From NCBI GenBank assembly GCA_021234155.1, contig JAJEKV010000048.1, positions 835,873-899,872 on the forward strand: a stretch of 64,000 nt of DNA, in the 5' to 3' direction. The translations under genes were made by a program, and so were the position numbers. A model generated the notes under the pieces. That model made no database searches and was not told the origin of the DNA. It saw only the letters and a list, made by a program, of their open reading frames with translations. Positions 34,757 through 46,505 of the stretch are shown one piece after another. This DNA is from Isoetes taiwanensis (taxonomy: Eukaryota; Streptophyta; Lycopodiopsida; Isoetales; Isoetaceae). The first letter of the stretch is position 1. The number at the start of each line of letters is the position of its first letter.

Positions 34757-36238
34757 ACACGTTGGACATTACGGCTTGGAAATCATCTGATTCGGTTACA
34801 AAAGTTTCATATCAAAGATTTAGTGATTGGCTTTGTAAGGATATATCTAGTGCATCTAGGAAGGCAAGGGTAGCAGCTGCTTTACAGGTATTGTCTGAAG
34901 GAAGTAAGGATGAGTTGTCGGCAATATTGGACACATTAAAAGCCCGACAGATTCAACTTCAACAACAATTGCCTCCAGATGAGATATTTTACCAGTCTGA
35001 TTGTCAGAATATGGTTCAAGCTTCTGGTATTCCTGTGATTGAGGTGGACCATCAAGCTCATATTAAGTGTGCTGAGAACTTATCTTCCTGTGCAGTTCTT
35101 GGGTATTTTACTAGTGGCTATTTAGATTTTTCACGGTTCCGTGTTTGGTTATCTCGGCTTCTGAGACGCCTTCAACTTCCTCCTTTTCAGTCCATCAAGT
35201 TGTTGGCAAAAAACTTTGTTCTCACTATGTTTGAAAGTAGTGATGCAGTGGACTCTTTGGTATCAAGAGGGATTGATCCACTTGGTGGGGAATATATAAT
35301 GTACCAGTATTACTCTTCTGGCTTTACACCAGATACAGTTCCTGCATTAAAGATGCCTTGCTGATTCTCGTTACCTAATCTTCCTCCTGATCTAATGGCT
35401 CATCAATTTCTAATTGCAATTGCAACGGGACTTGGGGTTCATATCTCACAGAATGGTCCAAGGATTTGTGTTTCTATGCCCATGGACTCGCCTTTACCAG
35501 ATTGTATAGTTGTGAAGAGCAGGCCTTGGTATAAGAAGTTGGATTTTAAGCTTCTGAATGGTCCAGAATTAGCCCGTTTGTTTCCTGATAAGGAGGCTTT
35601 TGCTACCTTTCGTCGAGGTATTCGTGCGTCTCAGGCATCTGTTCAATATTCTTCTCAGGTTCAAGCTCCTATTGTTATTTCTTCATCTATTCATGATCAA
35701 CCTTTGCCAGTTGCTTTGCATTCCTCGGCTATAGAAGATGCTCTACATACAGTTCGAATGGTGTCGTCCATAGCACCGTCAACTGCAGCTATAGTTCCTA
35801 CCACTCTCCCCGTTGTTGCTTCTGCTTCTCATGCTTCTGAGGTTGTTATGGCTGATGATCCTAATTTTCAGTGCGCTAAAGAGTCATGGCAATAGGTCAA
35901 TTGGAAGAAGGCAGCGAGGAAGAAGTCTGTTATGTCATCTCACAAGGCTATCCTGCCTCGTACTATTCAGTGGCATGATAACTTGATGTCTGTTGATGAT
36001 CATCTCGATGTTGCAGAACATGTTGATTGTGATGAGGCCATTAAACGCCTCAAGGTGGCACAAGGAGTATGATTATGTACTGTGTATGGGTGGTTTTGCT
36101 TAGTGGACTATCTCGTCCTCTAGGTTTTGAGTCCCATATCACAGGTCCCTTGTATGTATCTTGATGTTCCTTGATAATGATTGTCGTCCTTCAAAAAAAA
36201 AAAAAAAAAAAAAAAACACACACACACATTGGACATTA
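34757..36238 (+). mobile_element. Poly(A)-tailed ORF1-only LINE derivative (half-LINE)
   Basis: The block is flanked by a 15-bp direct repeat ACAC(G/A)TTGGACATTA (34757-34771, 36224-36238; one mismatch). It ends in a run of about 24 A (36193-36216) followed by a short CA repeat. Poly(A) plus target-site duplication means LINE-type retroposition. Inside is only an ORF1-like frame (34772-36072) with about 120 bases of 3' sequence. There is no endonuclease or reverse transcriptase. The end CCTTC before poly(A) is the same as in the 20.5-28.5 kb LINE, which suggests use of that LINE's machinery. Confidence 0.8.
34772..36072 (+). pseudogene. LINE ORF1-like (DUF4283) protein of the half-LINE, two nonsense changes
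   Basis: One reading frame runs from the 5' junction to TGA at 36070-36072 and is broken only by TGA at 35362-35364 and TAG at 35893-35895. The first stop stands where DUF4283 proteins have a conserved tryptophan: the frame continues FSLPNLPPDLMAHQFLIAIA, against the usual PVWVRLPxLP. The second is followed smoothly by VNWKKAARKKS. Each stop is one transition away from a sense codon (TGG, CAG), the pattern expected from cytosine methylation decay. The N-terminal part is an alpha-helical region. The middle (about 35150-35560) is the DUF4283 core and the C-terminal part is serine- and valine-rich. It starts at the junction without its own clear ATG. Confidence 0.65.
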
Positions 36239-36285
36239 ACAGTGGGTCTTGGGGAAGTCAATCATATTTCTATCCCTCAAATTGA

Positions 36286-36914
36286 TTGTCCCTCAATTTG
36301 CATATGAAAGAAATTGATTCCAATTGGGAAAATTATATTGGTACCAGAATAGAGGAGGATGCCTTTCTGGATGTGCACATCAAGTATTCTAAGGTCCCTG
36401 TTTCTGTTCAAAAAGAGAGACTAAAGATATTCCAAATAAAGGGAAAGCTCCAATGTATCCTGCTCAAGTTAAGAACATGTGGGTTCAAAAGAAAGATCAT
36501 GTTAAAGACAAGGTCATTGAGAAAGGGGAATGTAGTAAACATATTGAGGATGTTGTAAAAGTGATTGTTCCTGTTAACATAAGTATTCCCTGGACTGGAC
36601 ATGAAAACAAGCTGAGTAAACAAAGTAAGGTTATTATTGAAGAGATTACTGAGGAGAATAAGGAAGTGGACACTAGCAATCTGATTCAGTTTGAGCAAAA
36701 TTCAGAAGATATTGTTTATGATAATGACCACTCCGATATCTCTGAGTTAGGATACTTAGAGTATATTATTGGCAGGGATTTGGAAAGAGAAGAAGAGAAA
36801 AGTTCTTGGCAGATAATTCACTATCAAAGGACAAAGAAGAACAGAAAACAAACCCCAGAGCCTTCTAGAAGAAGCTCAAGGGTCTCAAAGAAAACAAACT
36901 TTTATGTATATTAA
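36286..36914 (+). pseudogene. ORF1 C-terminal region of the second LINE
   Basis: Two overlapping frames encode an acidic, lysine-rich, low-complexity linker with no named domain. It ends just as the endonuclease frame begins, overlapping it by about 11 bases in another frame, an arrangement compatible with ORF1/ORF2 overlap in LINEs. The N-terminal RNA-binding part is missing, so the element is 5'-truncated. Confidence 0.45.
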
Positions 36915-39822
36915 TTTTAGGTGTGTGTCTTGGAATCTCCATGGCATTAATTCTAATGTCAAGCGTAATAGGTTAAAAGTTTGTATTTCTTCTCTTAATG
37001 CTGACATGATTTTCTTTCAGGAACATAAGCTTCATAATGATGACTTTGAAAGGCTAATTGCTAATTCTTTGCCTTTTAACTATAGACTTTGGGCTATTAG
37101 AGCAAATAATTGTTTTGCAGCTATCTCTATTTCTTGGAGGAACAATTTGAATATTACTAGCATTCAGATGATGCATGCTAGCAGTGACAGATGGCAAATT
37201 CTCCATGGTAATATTAGAGAAAGGAGATTTGCTTTTGTGAATGTCTGTGCTCAGCACCAGCCCGGAGATAGACGTTACATGTGGAATATTATTAAGAACA
37301 ACCTTGCTAATATTCCATATGATGAATGCATTATGGCTAGGGATTTTAATATGGTCACTCATGAGTATATGAGGAATACTAGTTTTAAGCCTCTAAGTAA
37401 TCAGGAGGCTAACTCTTGGGGTCATCTAATTTCCATGCATGATGTCAAGTTAGTTAGAACCCAGCCTAATTCCTTTAGTTGGTTTAACCATAGAGTAGGT
37501 GACCCCATCTACTGCCTTCATGACAGATTTTATGTAAGTGAAAATATTTGGCATCAATGTGGAAGGGTTTCTAATTTAAATGGCTATACCATTTCTGACC
37601 ACTTCCCCCAGCTGCTTGAGATTAGAGGTAGCTCCAAGAATGGCAAGAGGAATTCTTATTTCAAGTTGAATGTCTCCATTCTTGAGCAGGATAACTTTCT
37701 GAACGAGTTTGAGGAGATTTATAGCAGAATTCCTAAACCAAGATGTCTGTTTGGTTGGATGGATTGGTGGGTGCACACTTCCACGAGCATTAAGAATTGG
37801 CTCAAGATTTGGGGAAAGCATATTCATATCCAAGACAAGCAACACTTGGAGGATCTGAGATCCTAGCTTCAATCTTCCCCCCCGATCAGCAGGAGGATAT
37901 TAAAATTCAAATTGAAAGGGAAGAGATTAAAATTGCAAAGGGATGGCAGCTTAAAGCTAAGATCAGGGAGCTCAAGGATGATGAGAGGAGCAATTCTAAG
38001 TACTTCTTCATCAAAGCTAAGAGTAGAACTAAGAAAAATCATATTTATAGTGTCAAAGTTGATGATAATATTATTTCTGAGGACAAGCATCTTAAGGAGG
38101 TAGCTTCTGACCATTTTATAAAGATTATGGGAACTTCTCCAAATGCATCAGAGGAGGACATGGACAATTTCATTCACATTCAGAGAGTTATCCAGGATGT
38201 TCATAATGACACCATGAAATCTCCTTTTACAAATGAGGAACTTTTGAAGAGTGTCTCAGGTATGGAAAATGGTAAGACCCTTGACCCTGATAGTCTGTCT
38301 GCAGAATTTAAAAAAAAAACTTGGGATATTATTGGATCTGATGTTACTAATTTGTGTAATGAGTTTTTATTGCTCAAGTCTCTTGATTGCAGAATTAATA
38401 CCAGTTTTATTGTCCTTATTCCCAAGATTGATGAGCCAGCCAGTCACCTTTTCTAATTACAGGCCCATCTCCCTTACCAATTTATTTACAAGCTTATTTC
38501 TGCTACAATTCTTCCAAATTGAAGCCTATTCTCAATCATGTCATCTTTAATACTCAATCTGCCTACCTCAAGGACAGATTCATCCTGGACAATGTTGCTA
38601 TTGCTACTCTCGGGATGCATTGGGCCAAAGAATCCAAGCAAAACATTGGCCTTCTTAAATTGGATATCACTAAGGCCTTTGACACTGTTTGCAGGAATTT
38701 CCTGATTAAATGTTGCCATAAGATGGGTTTTTTCCAAGATTTGACTAGCATTTTCCTGGCCATCTTTAAGAATTCTAGATCATCTGTTCTGATTAATGGG
38801 GAATGTAGCCCTTCCTTTGATATCAAAAGAGGAGTGAAGCAGGGTTGTCCTCTTGTCCCTTTTCTCTTCCTCATTGTTATGGAAGCCCTTAATAGTGCCC
38901 TTGATAAAGCTGGCCATGAGAACAGAATTAAGGGTCTTAGGCTTCCATACATTCAGGTTTTTCTCAATGCTCACTTTGCAGATGACACTTTTTTATTCAT
39001 CAACATGAAGGAGGCATCGATCTGCTCTAACTTTTTGGTAACACCTCTGGATGTAAGATCAATCCTATCAAGCCTAAGCTGATTGCAAGCAACCAAGTAA
39101 CTGGGCAGAGAACTGCTCAATTTCTAGGCTGTGAGAATATCTCTCCAAATACTAAATCTAAAATTCTGGGCATTCCTTTTGCTTCGAGAATAAATGCTAA
39201 TGAGCTTTGGAATGATATTATTGGCAAGTTCAATAGAAAAGCTGATCTGCTCAATAGTAAGTATTTATCTAAGAATGGGAGAGCTATCCTAGCCAACTCT
39301 GTGATTTCTTCTTCACATGTGTATCAGTCGTCTATCCTTATGACCCCCAAGAAGGTTACCTCCAAGCTTCAAGATACTTTAGGCAGATTTATTGCTAATG
39401 GAGGGAGTAGCAGAACTTTGATCCCTGTTTTCTATGAAGGAATGCATGAAGAAGAAGATTAATGGGACTCTGGGCATCCTTGATATTGAGAAGCAAGGGT
39501 TGGCTCTGGCTGCCAAATATATTTTTAGAGCAGGGCATAATAAAATCAATCATCCTGTTTCTGGCTTGATTAGGTATTATTTATCCAAATGCAGACCTTT
39601 TGGATGGAGAAATATCAATATACAGCTCCAGACAGCAGGCTGCTTTTTGACTTTAAAGTCCCAGATAACATTGGGATTATTAAGAAATGGATAAAAGCCT
39701 GGAAGGCTGTTTACAGAATGTATAATTGGAAGGAGGGTCTGTCAAGAGATCAATCCATCTTTTGGAATCCTTCTTTGATTCTCAATAATCCTAACAGTCC
39801 AAATATGATATTCATTGGATAA
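36904..39822 (+). pseudogene. ORF2 (endonuclease-reverse transcriptase) of the second LINE
   Basis: Endonuclease blocks: CVSWNLHGINS, FFQEHKLH, MARDFNMV and ISDHFPQ. The usual GDFN reads ARDFN, so a conserved glycine is changed while the aspartate and asparagine remain. Reverse-transcriptase blocks: SNYRPISLTN (about 38447-38480), LKLDITKAFDTV (motif A), KRGVKQGCPLVPFLF (motif B) and HFADDTFLFI with an intact catalytic FADD box at about 38974-39000. Frameshifts near 37866, 38456 and 39080 split the frame. The thumb and C-terminal part continues to about 39800 in other frames. Confidence 0.85.
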
Positions 39823-40262
39823 TTGAAGTATTTCAATAAGTTACTAATTCTTCTTCTATATTTTCAGGTAATATAATTCTGGGACAGAAGAAGCTGAAGT
39901 GGGATCGAATCAATCTTATGGTTAATTCTATATGGCTGGATCAATTTGGAGCTAATCCTATGGTGTATCATGGAGATCATTGTCACTGTGATTGCTCTTG
40001 TATCCAAAATTTGGATATTAGAAGATCTTTGATCTATGAAGCAGTCGATCACATGGGTCGTTTCAATCTGACCAAGTTTCAAAGTTGTAACTGCCTATAC
40101 TGTGTCTTCTGTTCCATTACAAGAGGTGTAGGCCGAAAAGACAAAGACAAGTGAGTAAGGGGAGATGACTAATCTCTTGAATTTTTTGTACATATTTTTA
40201 TACTCATATATTATATTAGTAATATAAATACTGCTTTCAATAAAAAAAAGAAAGGAATAGAT

Positions 40263-43200
40263 CTGGTAAGTTTTGGGTGCATCAAGATATTTAAACTGTA
40301 AATCCTTGTCAGATCTTGGAGCTTTCAAATGTATGCATAAATCCGGTTTAAATGAGCCATAGTTGAAGCCATATTCATCTATTTCGATGCCCTATTCATT
40401 TTTCCGAAGCTCTATTCACATGTTCTGGTGCATCTAATCACGTATTCTGCATCTATTCATCTGTTTCTAATGCATCTATTCGTTGAATCATTTGTTTCTG
40501 ATGCCGTTATAGAGATCGAGAGCAGAGCAGAGCATTGTATTCCATGATCGCAGGCCAGGTGAAACCTGCGGAAAACCTGCGGCTTACCATTCCATGATCC
40601 AGAGAAGTGATAGAGGATTGGAGCTATAGCGGCCAGGTAGGTAGGGGAAAAAGACGAAAATGGACTAAGCAAAGCATAGCGGCGACGCTCTTGCAAGTGG
40701 CGTGAAGAATTGCGTGAAGTAATTTTAATGGAAATATACAGTGATTTCAGCCAGGTGTTTATTACGATTGATTAAGTTTGGTGTAGTTTAGTATGTAATG
40801 GTATTCTAATAATTAAGTTTGGTGTGTAGGGGTATTTTGATAATCAGGTTAGGTGGTAAAGGAAAAGTACTAATTTGTTTGCATGTTTATTTGTTTTTTT
40901 TTGAGCCAAGGGCATTTTGGTAATTTTGAAACTTATAGGGGTATTTCAGTAGTTCCCTAATAAAAAGAATACCACTCTCTTAAAAAAAAAAAATCATTAA
41001 TGGACGCCCACGCAAAGGCGCTGCTACAGAGCGGCTAGGGCAGGCGGCCGCCTGTGCTCTAGGTCGCCCAAGTACAGCGGATTCATGCTCCTTGGTTCAA
41101 GGTTGGATGCTAGCAGGGCTGAAGAGGTCTATTTCTTCCATCAGCAGCATTTCAGATCTGGTTACGGTGCCAGTTTATTCTTCTTCCGGCGGCCCTAATG
41201 TGATGCACTAGGTATTCTTTTTTTGGTTGTATGCTCTATGCCTCATTGACACGCTGAAAAGGTATGGCCCAATTGGGATGTTGGCCTATAAGGTATAGAA
41301 GGAATCACTTCTTCAGCAGCCACTAACGTGGCTCCTTTCTATGGATGCATACACCATAAAGCAAAGAAAGAGGATGTATCAAATTTGTGATTCTTTAGAT
41401 TGGTAACTTGAAGCAGGGAACACCATAAGCTGTGTATAGAAAAGTAAACTCTTTGTGTCTATGTTGCTCCCTTTTTTCTTGCTAGCGGGAAGAATTAGTT
41501 CATTCGGTAAAGTAGATTAAGAGACAAGGCAGTGAAGTTTTGTGTTGAAGGCATTCTTGGGCTTCTCGTAGTGCACCAGAATGATGTATCAGAGTACATA
41601 ATCCCCACAATGCAGCATTCTAGTTACTACGGTCTGTGATATTCCAAGAGGAAGCTTGCTTATCTTTTCTGCAGGAGAGGCAGCGAATTCAGTGGGGTTG
41701 ATTGGTCTACATGCCACAATGTGACATATTGCACAACATAGGATTTTTAAATGTTCTAACTTGAACATTTTTACTAGGGTACTAATATGCCCATTGGTGC
41801 TCAAGTATTGATAAGCTTGAGCATTTTAAATACTTCAGTGCTGATGCTTAAGTAAAACTTAAGTACTAATATACTTGAGTGGCTGCTGTATCAGACAACA
41901 TGCCTTCTGACGTCACTAAGGATTGCACTGCAGTTTATTTCGGGAGCAATTTCAAAACAAGATTCGTGCTCTTGTTTACTTTTCCTACTTCATCAAGGGC
42001 TGTTCAGGAGTATTTTGGTGTGTATTTTTCCTATCTGACTCATTAGGGGTTTAAATAAGCACGCCCAGGGGAGATGAAGAAGTTGAGGTCTGAGCTTCTA
42101 TAGTAATCTCCTCCTGTGCTGTTGCATGTACTCTTATTCCAAAAAATAAAAAAGTGGTACCTCGGTTTCCTAAAAAAAAATTAAAAACTAGAAAGATCAG
42201 AAGGCAAAAAATACCTACCACTAGAATGCATAGTAAGAAATATATCTGAGGAGGTGTTTGACTATAAGAGACTAACGGCTCCAAATTGCTATTTATCTTC
42301 TTCAATCTGGTTGTACTCTCATCGGTTCTTCTAGCAGGCTACACGCTTCCAAATTGCACCCAACAAATAAACAACATTCTAAAAGCAAGAAAACATGATT
42401 TGTAAGCCAGACAAAAAGAAAAAACTATACATTTACTTGATGATGACATAGCAGAAATAGATAGCAACAAGCTTCAAATTCCAAATCTTAGAACTGGAAT
42501 AGTAGAGGAGCAGCAGCCAAAATTCAAGATAATAGAAGACCCTGATAGAGCTCCACGAAATAGGTTGCCCTCTGCTTTTGGCTCTAGGGCACAGAGGAAA
42601 TCAAAGGAAGGCAAAAAAAAGTCAACAGCCGCTTTGAAAAACCTTGCCTCCCGATGGCGACAATGATATTAAGCCAACAACTTCTCTTGTCGAATGCCAA
42701 CAAAGATTGTAAAGGCAAGAAAATAATTTCTCAAGATCACTGGTCGGATTTTTTCTGAAGCCAGAGAATTTCTTAAGACCTCTGGCCGAATTTTTGCCAA
42801 AGGGGTGTAAACTTGATGGAACGAACACGTCTCCATAAACTCGTTTGTGCTCCCAAGTCTGGCACTCTGTGGAGATGTTACTCCCAAAAATAATGGTCGT
42901 TAGATGCCAGATGAAAAGCCTCTACTCTGTAGATGGAACACTTCAGCATAATACCTTTAAGTAGGGCCAATTCGATTAGATTGATCGTAGAAAATAGGTC
43001 TAGGGCATGTTGCAAGCAAGCACAGGACTTGGAAAAACGACGGTGCTTCAAAAATTTGTAAAGGCTTAACACCACAAAACAATGTTGGCTCTGGAAAAAC
43101 GATAAGCAGAGGCCAGATAATTGCAAAATTTGGTGCTTAGAATCACCCAAGAAAAGAGTAGACGGAGATGGATGACAAGCGTGGAAGCAAGAATCAGCTA

Positions 43201-44245
43201 AAGTTATGGCTACATCCCTAATAGGGATAGTTCTCAGGACATATGCAATAGAACGACGTCATTGCTACTCTGCTAAGGAGAATCCATTTGAAACATTGCA
43301 CATTAAAGCACGAATCAGGAATCGTCACATAGAAATCCTTAAAGATTCTGCAACAGGATGCGGAATCAAGCTTTCGAGACAAGGATTGAACACTAGGTTG
43401 TGGCCCTACCATCCCATGATCTTTGCTCTGCCAAGCAAATGGGGAAGTCTGTTGTTGGTTACTCTGAATAGAGAATCTCCAAGGAAGATATCTCAACTTT
43501 TCCCTACTCTTTAGGATCATTCGTTGAAACTCTGATGAGGACACATAGGAGCAGATAGCCCCAACTAATGAACTGAACACTAAATTTTTTGCAAGACTCG
43601 CCTCCTTTGCAGTAAAATCGTAGGTTCCTATTCCCAGCCAAGAAATAGCTCTGCAGGCATTTCTGGAGCAGAACACACTGATTAAAAGCATGTAAATGAA
43701 GAAAAATCAATGAAGAACTTTTACCAGATCTTTAGCTTGAAAAAATCGTCAAACCTCTGATCCTTGTAAGTATGGAGGGCGAATCTATGAAAAAATGCCT
43801 GGCTTCTGATAAAAATCAGGGCAAATAGCATAGATTTCGCTTTCGAGAGTAGGGCGAAGTCGAGTAAGGCGGGAGCTCATTTCATAGAATTGCGGGCGAA
43901 TTAAAACATGAGAGCGCGGTTCTGTGACGCCGGGAAAAAGTAAATAAATAAATCTAGACTAAAGCACGTTTGATGAAGAACAAGCTTTGCTTCATCAAAC
44001 GCGGACATCGGATCTCATCTCCATGCCAATTTTCTAAGCTTATCTAATTTTCATAGCCTTAGATTTATCTAATTTTCATAGCCTTAGATTTTGGAAAATG
44101 AAGATCTAACGGTTTTTTATAATGCCGTGTGAGATTTTGCTGAGGTAAAGGTGACACGTGGATTGCTAAAAAAATAAAAATAATCATTCAAAATAGTTCT
44201 CAAAAAAAAAGCAAACCCGGTGGGTAGAGGGAGGGCATCGCCGGA
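40263..44245. other. Long stretch without a recognised gene
   Basis: Several open frames of 60-160 codons occur on both strands (the longest on the minus strand, 43691-43218), but none shows a known domain, a good start context or exon borders I trust. Visible items are a 12-bp-arm hairpin at 43967-44001 and a 25-bp direct tandem repeat with TCTAATTTTCATAGCCTTAG at about 44040-44092. Both lie within 300 bp upstream of the HIPP start codon. The promoter of the HIPP gene should lie in 43950-44245. Confidence 0.35.
43967..44001. repeat. Short hairpin upstream of the HIPP gene
   Basis: CGTTTGATGAAG (43967-43978) pairs with CTTCATCAAACG (43990-44001) over an 11-base loop. It may be a dimer-binding site or chance. 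Confidence 0.6.
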
Positions 44246-44842
44246 ATGGAGACGCTCTACAACATGGAAAGGTATCTAAGCGCTATGTGGGTGTCTATGT
44301 GGAAAGATAGATATGATGAGGAAGATCAAATGAAGGATCGCTTGCGAAGGAAACCCCGAGATCCTAACAACACTCTTCCTGAGGTAATTGTGTTTTCTTT
44401 CTCTTTCAATTGGTTTAAACTTTCCATCATTTCGTAGATCCAATATTTTGCAGACAGTGGTTGAGCTTAAGGTGGGTCTTCATTGTGAAGAATGCCGAAG
44501 AATAGTAACTGAAGCCCTTTGGGGTTTAGAAGGTAGGCATTTTGATGTTATATAATTTCTTTTTTTTTCCTCTTTTAGGTCTTGCTTTTTATTTTGTGAT
44601 CACATTTCTTTTCCGTAGGAGTCGAGCAGGTAGATATTGACAAAAACAGCCATAAAGTTACAGTAACTGGTACCCTTGATGCACAGCAAGTGCTTGAACA
44701 TGTTGAAGGAACAGGGAAGCATGTGGAGTTCTGGCCTCCTCAAAAGGAGTCTTCTAATGAAGGAAATGCCATTAATAATGCCACTGCCAGCGCCGAACTT
44801 AGCGAAGAGGAGGACGAATCTGGAGGTTGCATTGTGATGTGA
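44246..44842 (+). CDS. Heavy-metal-associated isoprenylated plant protein (HIPP)
   Basis: Three exons (44246-44383, 44454-44532, 44619-44842), all with GT-AG borders, join in frame to 146 residues. HIPPs bind soft metals through an HMA fold and are tethered to membranes by a C-terminal lipid; roles include metal detoxification and stress signalling. Exon 1 gives a charged N-terminal leader of 46 residues. Exons 2-3 give a classic HMA domain: VVELKVGLHCEECRRIVTEA with the CxxC metal site (two cysteines), GVEQVDIDKNSHKVTVTGTL and then the final helix to HVEFWPP. An acidic linker (SEEEDESGG) leads to the terminal CIVM, a CaaX prenylation box right before the stop. The start ATG is the first in frame and follows CGGA. 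The 146-residue length and single HMA domain fit a small HIPP. Nothing is missing; I consider it intact. Confidence 0.93.
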
Positions 44843-46257
44843 TATTGCAGTTCTGAAGCTGCTGTAAGTAAACATCCTTTTTTACTACCTAGCCAAAATG
44901 GGGACATTCTTCAAGTTAGAGTTGTTCCTTAAATGTCTGTTCAGAATGCTGCAGAATTTTGAAAGTTAGAATTCTTCTACATACTTGTTGTGACCGGATA
45001 GTGTACAATGAGTCCCAACTGGCATTCTCTGAAGTTAGAATTCTTCTTCAAACGGCCGCGGCAGAGTGTTGAAAGTGGATTTTTGTACCCTTTGTTCTTG
45101 AGGAAATGACAACACAATCAAACTACCTTATTGTGGCATTTATGAGGTTTAGTATTTTAAGGTGCCATGAGCAGATATTTTAATCCTTCTTTTTGTATGT
45201 GGTTACAGGCACAAGTTACACATGTTTCCATTTGTTCAACCTCCGTTGTTCTTTCTATTTGCTTCCCTAATTTTCTCATTCATATTATGAAGGTGTTGAA
45301 GTATTTCAACTGCTGGCATAGATTGAAGAAGCCAGTCGAATGCTGGTTATAAGAGTAAGATGCTTCATGAGGCGTTGTGAAGATGCCATCACTTGCTTCT
45401 CGAAATCAAAATAAATTTCTGCTCATAAATGTGGTTGGTATCCTATGGATCACTGATGTCTGACCCCAATCAAGGTTTCAGGCAAGGTAGACGATACTCA
45501 AAGCTGTGGGGCAATGTTTATTGATCAACATTGTTGTCAGCAATCATCAATATTAATACAGTTCCCTTCTTGTAAAAGTAAGTCTGTGGGGTATGAGAAA
45601 GAGCATAGGCCCATTCCATAAAGAAATGGTGGCCAGCTCCTCCTTTGTTATTCCTGAATTGCCCTCAGTGAAGAAAAAACGAGTTTGGGGTGATGGTTGT
45701 GGAAAATGAGGTCCCCAAAATACATCAAATTTAAGTTCCTTGCTTGTCACAAAAGATTAGAGAATCAGGTGGGAAGGATGAAATTAAACGCTAAAAACAG
45801 CACAATTAAACTTCTTCCCATTCAGCCTTGGCAGCCAGATCAAAGACTAGGATAGAACGAGCTCTTAGCTACAAACCCATCAAAACAGATGTTTCGAATC
45901 AAGCTCGGATCCCAGACCATGTGGGTGATTGATGGATCACTGTCTTACATTGTGGCCACACTTGGAGTCGGATTTGCCAGGCTTTTGGGTGAAATTGCCT
46001 TTGATTTAGGGATAGTATGCTTCAAGCAGCTGTTTTAAGCTCAAATATCAAATCGTTGGGATTAAACATGGGTATTTTTCTTATGCCAATTTCTCTGGCT
46101 TTGTTGGATCTTCTTGCACGTGACATCAAACATAAGAGTTCTTAAATCTGATGATCAGGGTGCTTTCCCGTCAGAAGAGGGGAGGCATTTTGGTGCTCTT
46201 TGACATGAAGCCAAAAAAAAATTCATAGCCTAGAATTTTGTTGCTCTAGGTGCAATT
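44843..46257. other. HIPP 3' flank; no further gene recognised
   Basis: The first few hundred bases are probably the 3' UTR. No clear polyadenylation signal stands out. The remaining sequence has no coding pattern I can name. Confidence 0.35.
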
Positions 46258-46505
46258 GTACTTCCCGTGGAAACCCTTCCTATTTTCCATGGAAACCCTT
46301 CCGGCTTTCATTAAAACCAGGAAGGTTTCCATGGAAATTATTTTCATGGAAACCCTTTCTAATTTCCATGGAAACCCTTCCGAATTTCCATGTTTGGAAA
46401 ATAGGAAGGGTTTCCATGAAAAATAGGAAGGTTTCCATGGAAATTTGGAAGGGTTTCCCATTTGAAAATCGGAAGGGTTTCCACGGAAAATGGGTAGGGT
46501 TTCCA
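46258..46505. repeat. Complex palindromic array of GGAAACCCTTCC-type motifs
   Basis: About a dozen copies of TTCC(A)TGGAAACCC or its complement GGGTTTCCA occur in roughly 250 bp. The left half carries mainly GGAAACCCTTCC and the right half mainly GGAAGGGTTTCC, so the whole is an imperfect large inverted repeat centred near 46380. A related AAGGAAACCCTTCT lies at about 46658. No protein is likely; frames through it are low-complexity. Confidence 0.8.

Larger units (their letters stand above)
36239..40254 (+). mobile_element. Second LINE, decayed
   Basis: Order of parts: end of an ORF1 (36286-36914), endonuclease (36904-37640), reverse transcriptase (38220-39080 and onward) and a short A-rich tail (TAAAAAAAAGAAAG, about 40241-40254). 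It belongs to a different lineage from the 20.5-kb LINE, since its 3' end is unrelated. A possible 8-bp target duplication, GAATAGAT, is at 34749-34756 and 40255-40262. If real, this LINE began at 34757 and the half-LINE later inserted within its first 15 bases, so this LINE is the older of the two. Confidence 0.75.

Noticed and set aside
43218-43691. A 157-codon minus-strand frame at 43.2-43.7 kb
   Set aside because: It is open by length only; cysteine- and serine-rich without a recognised domain, and no promoter or splice evidence.
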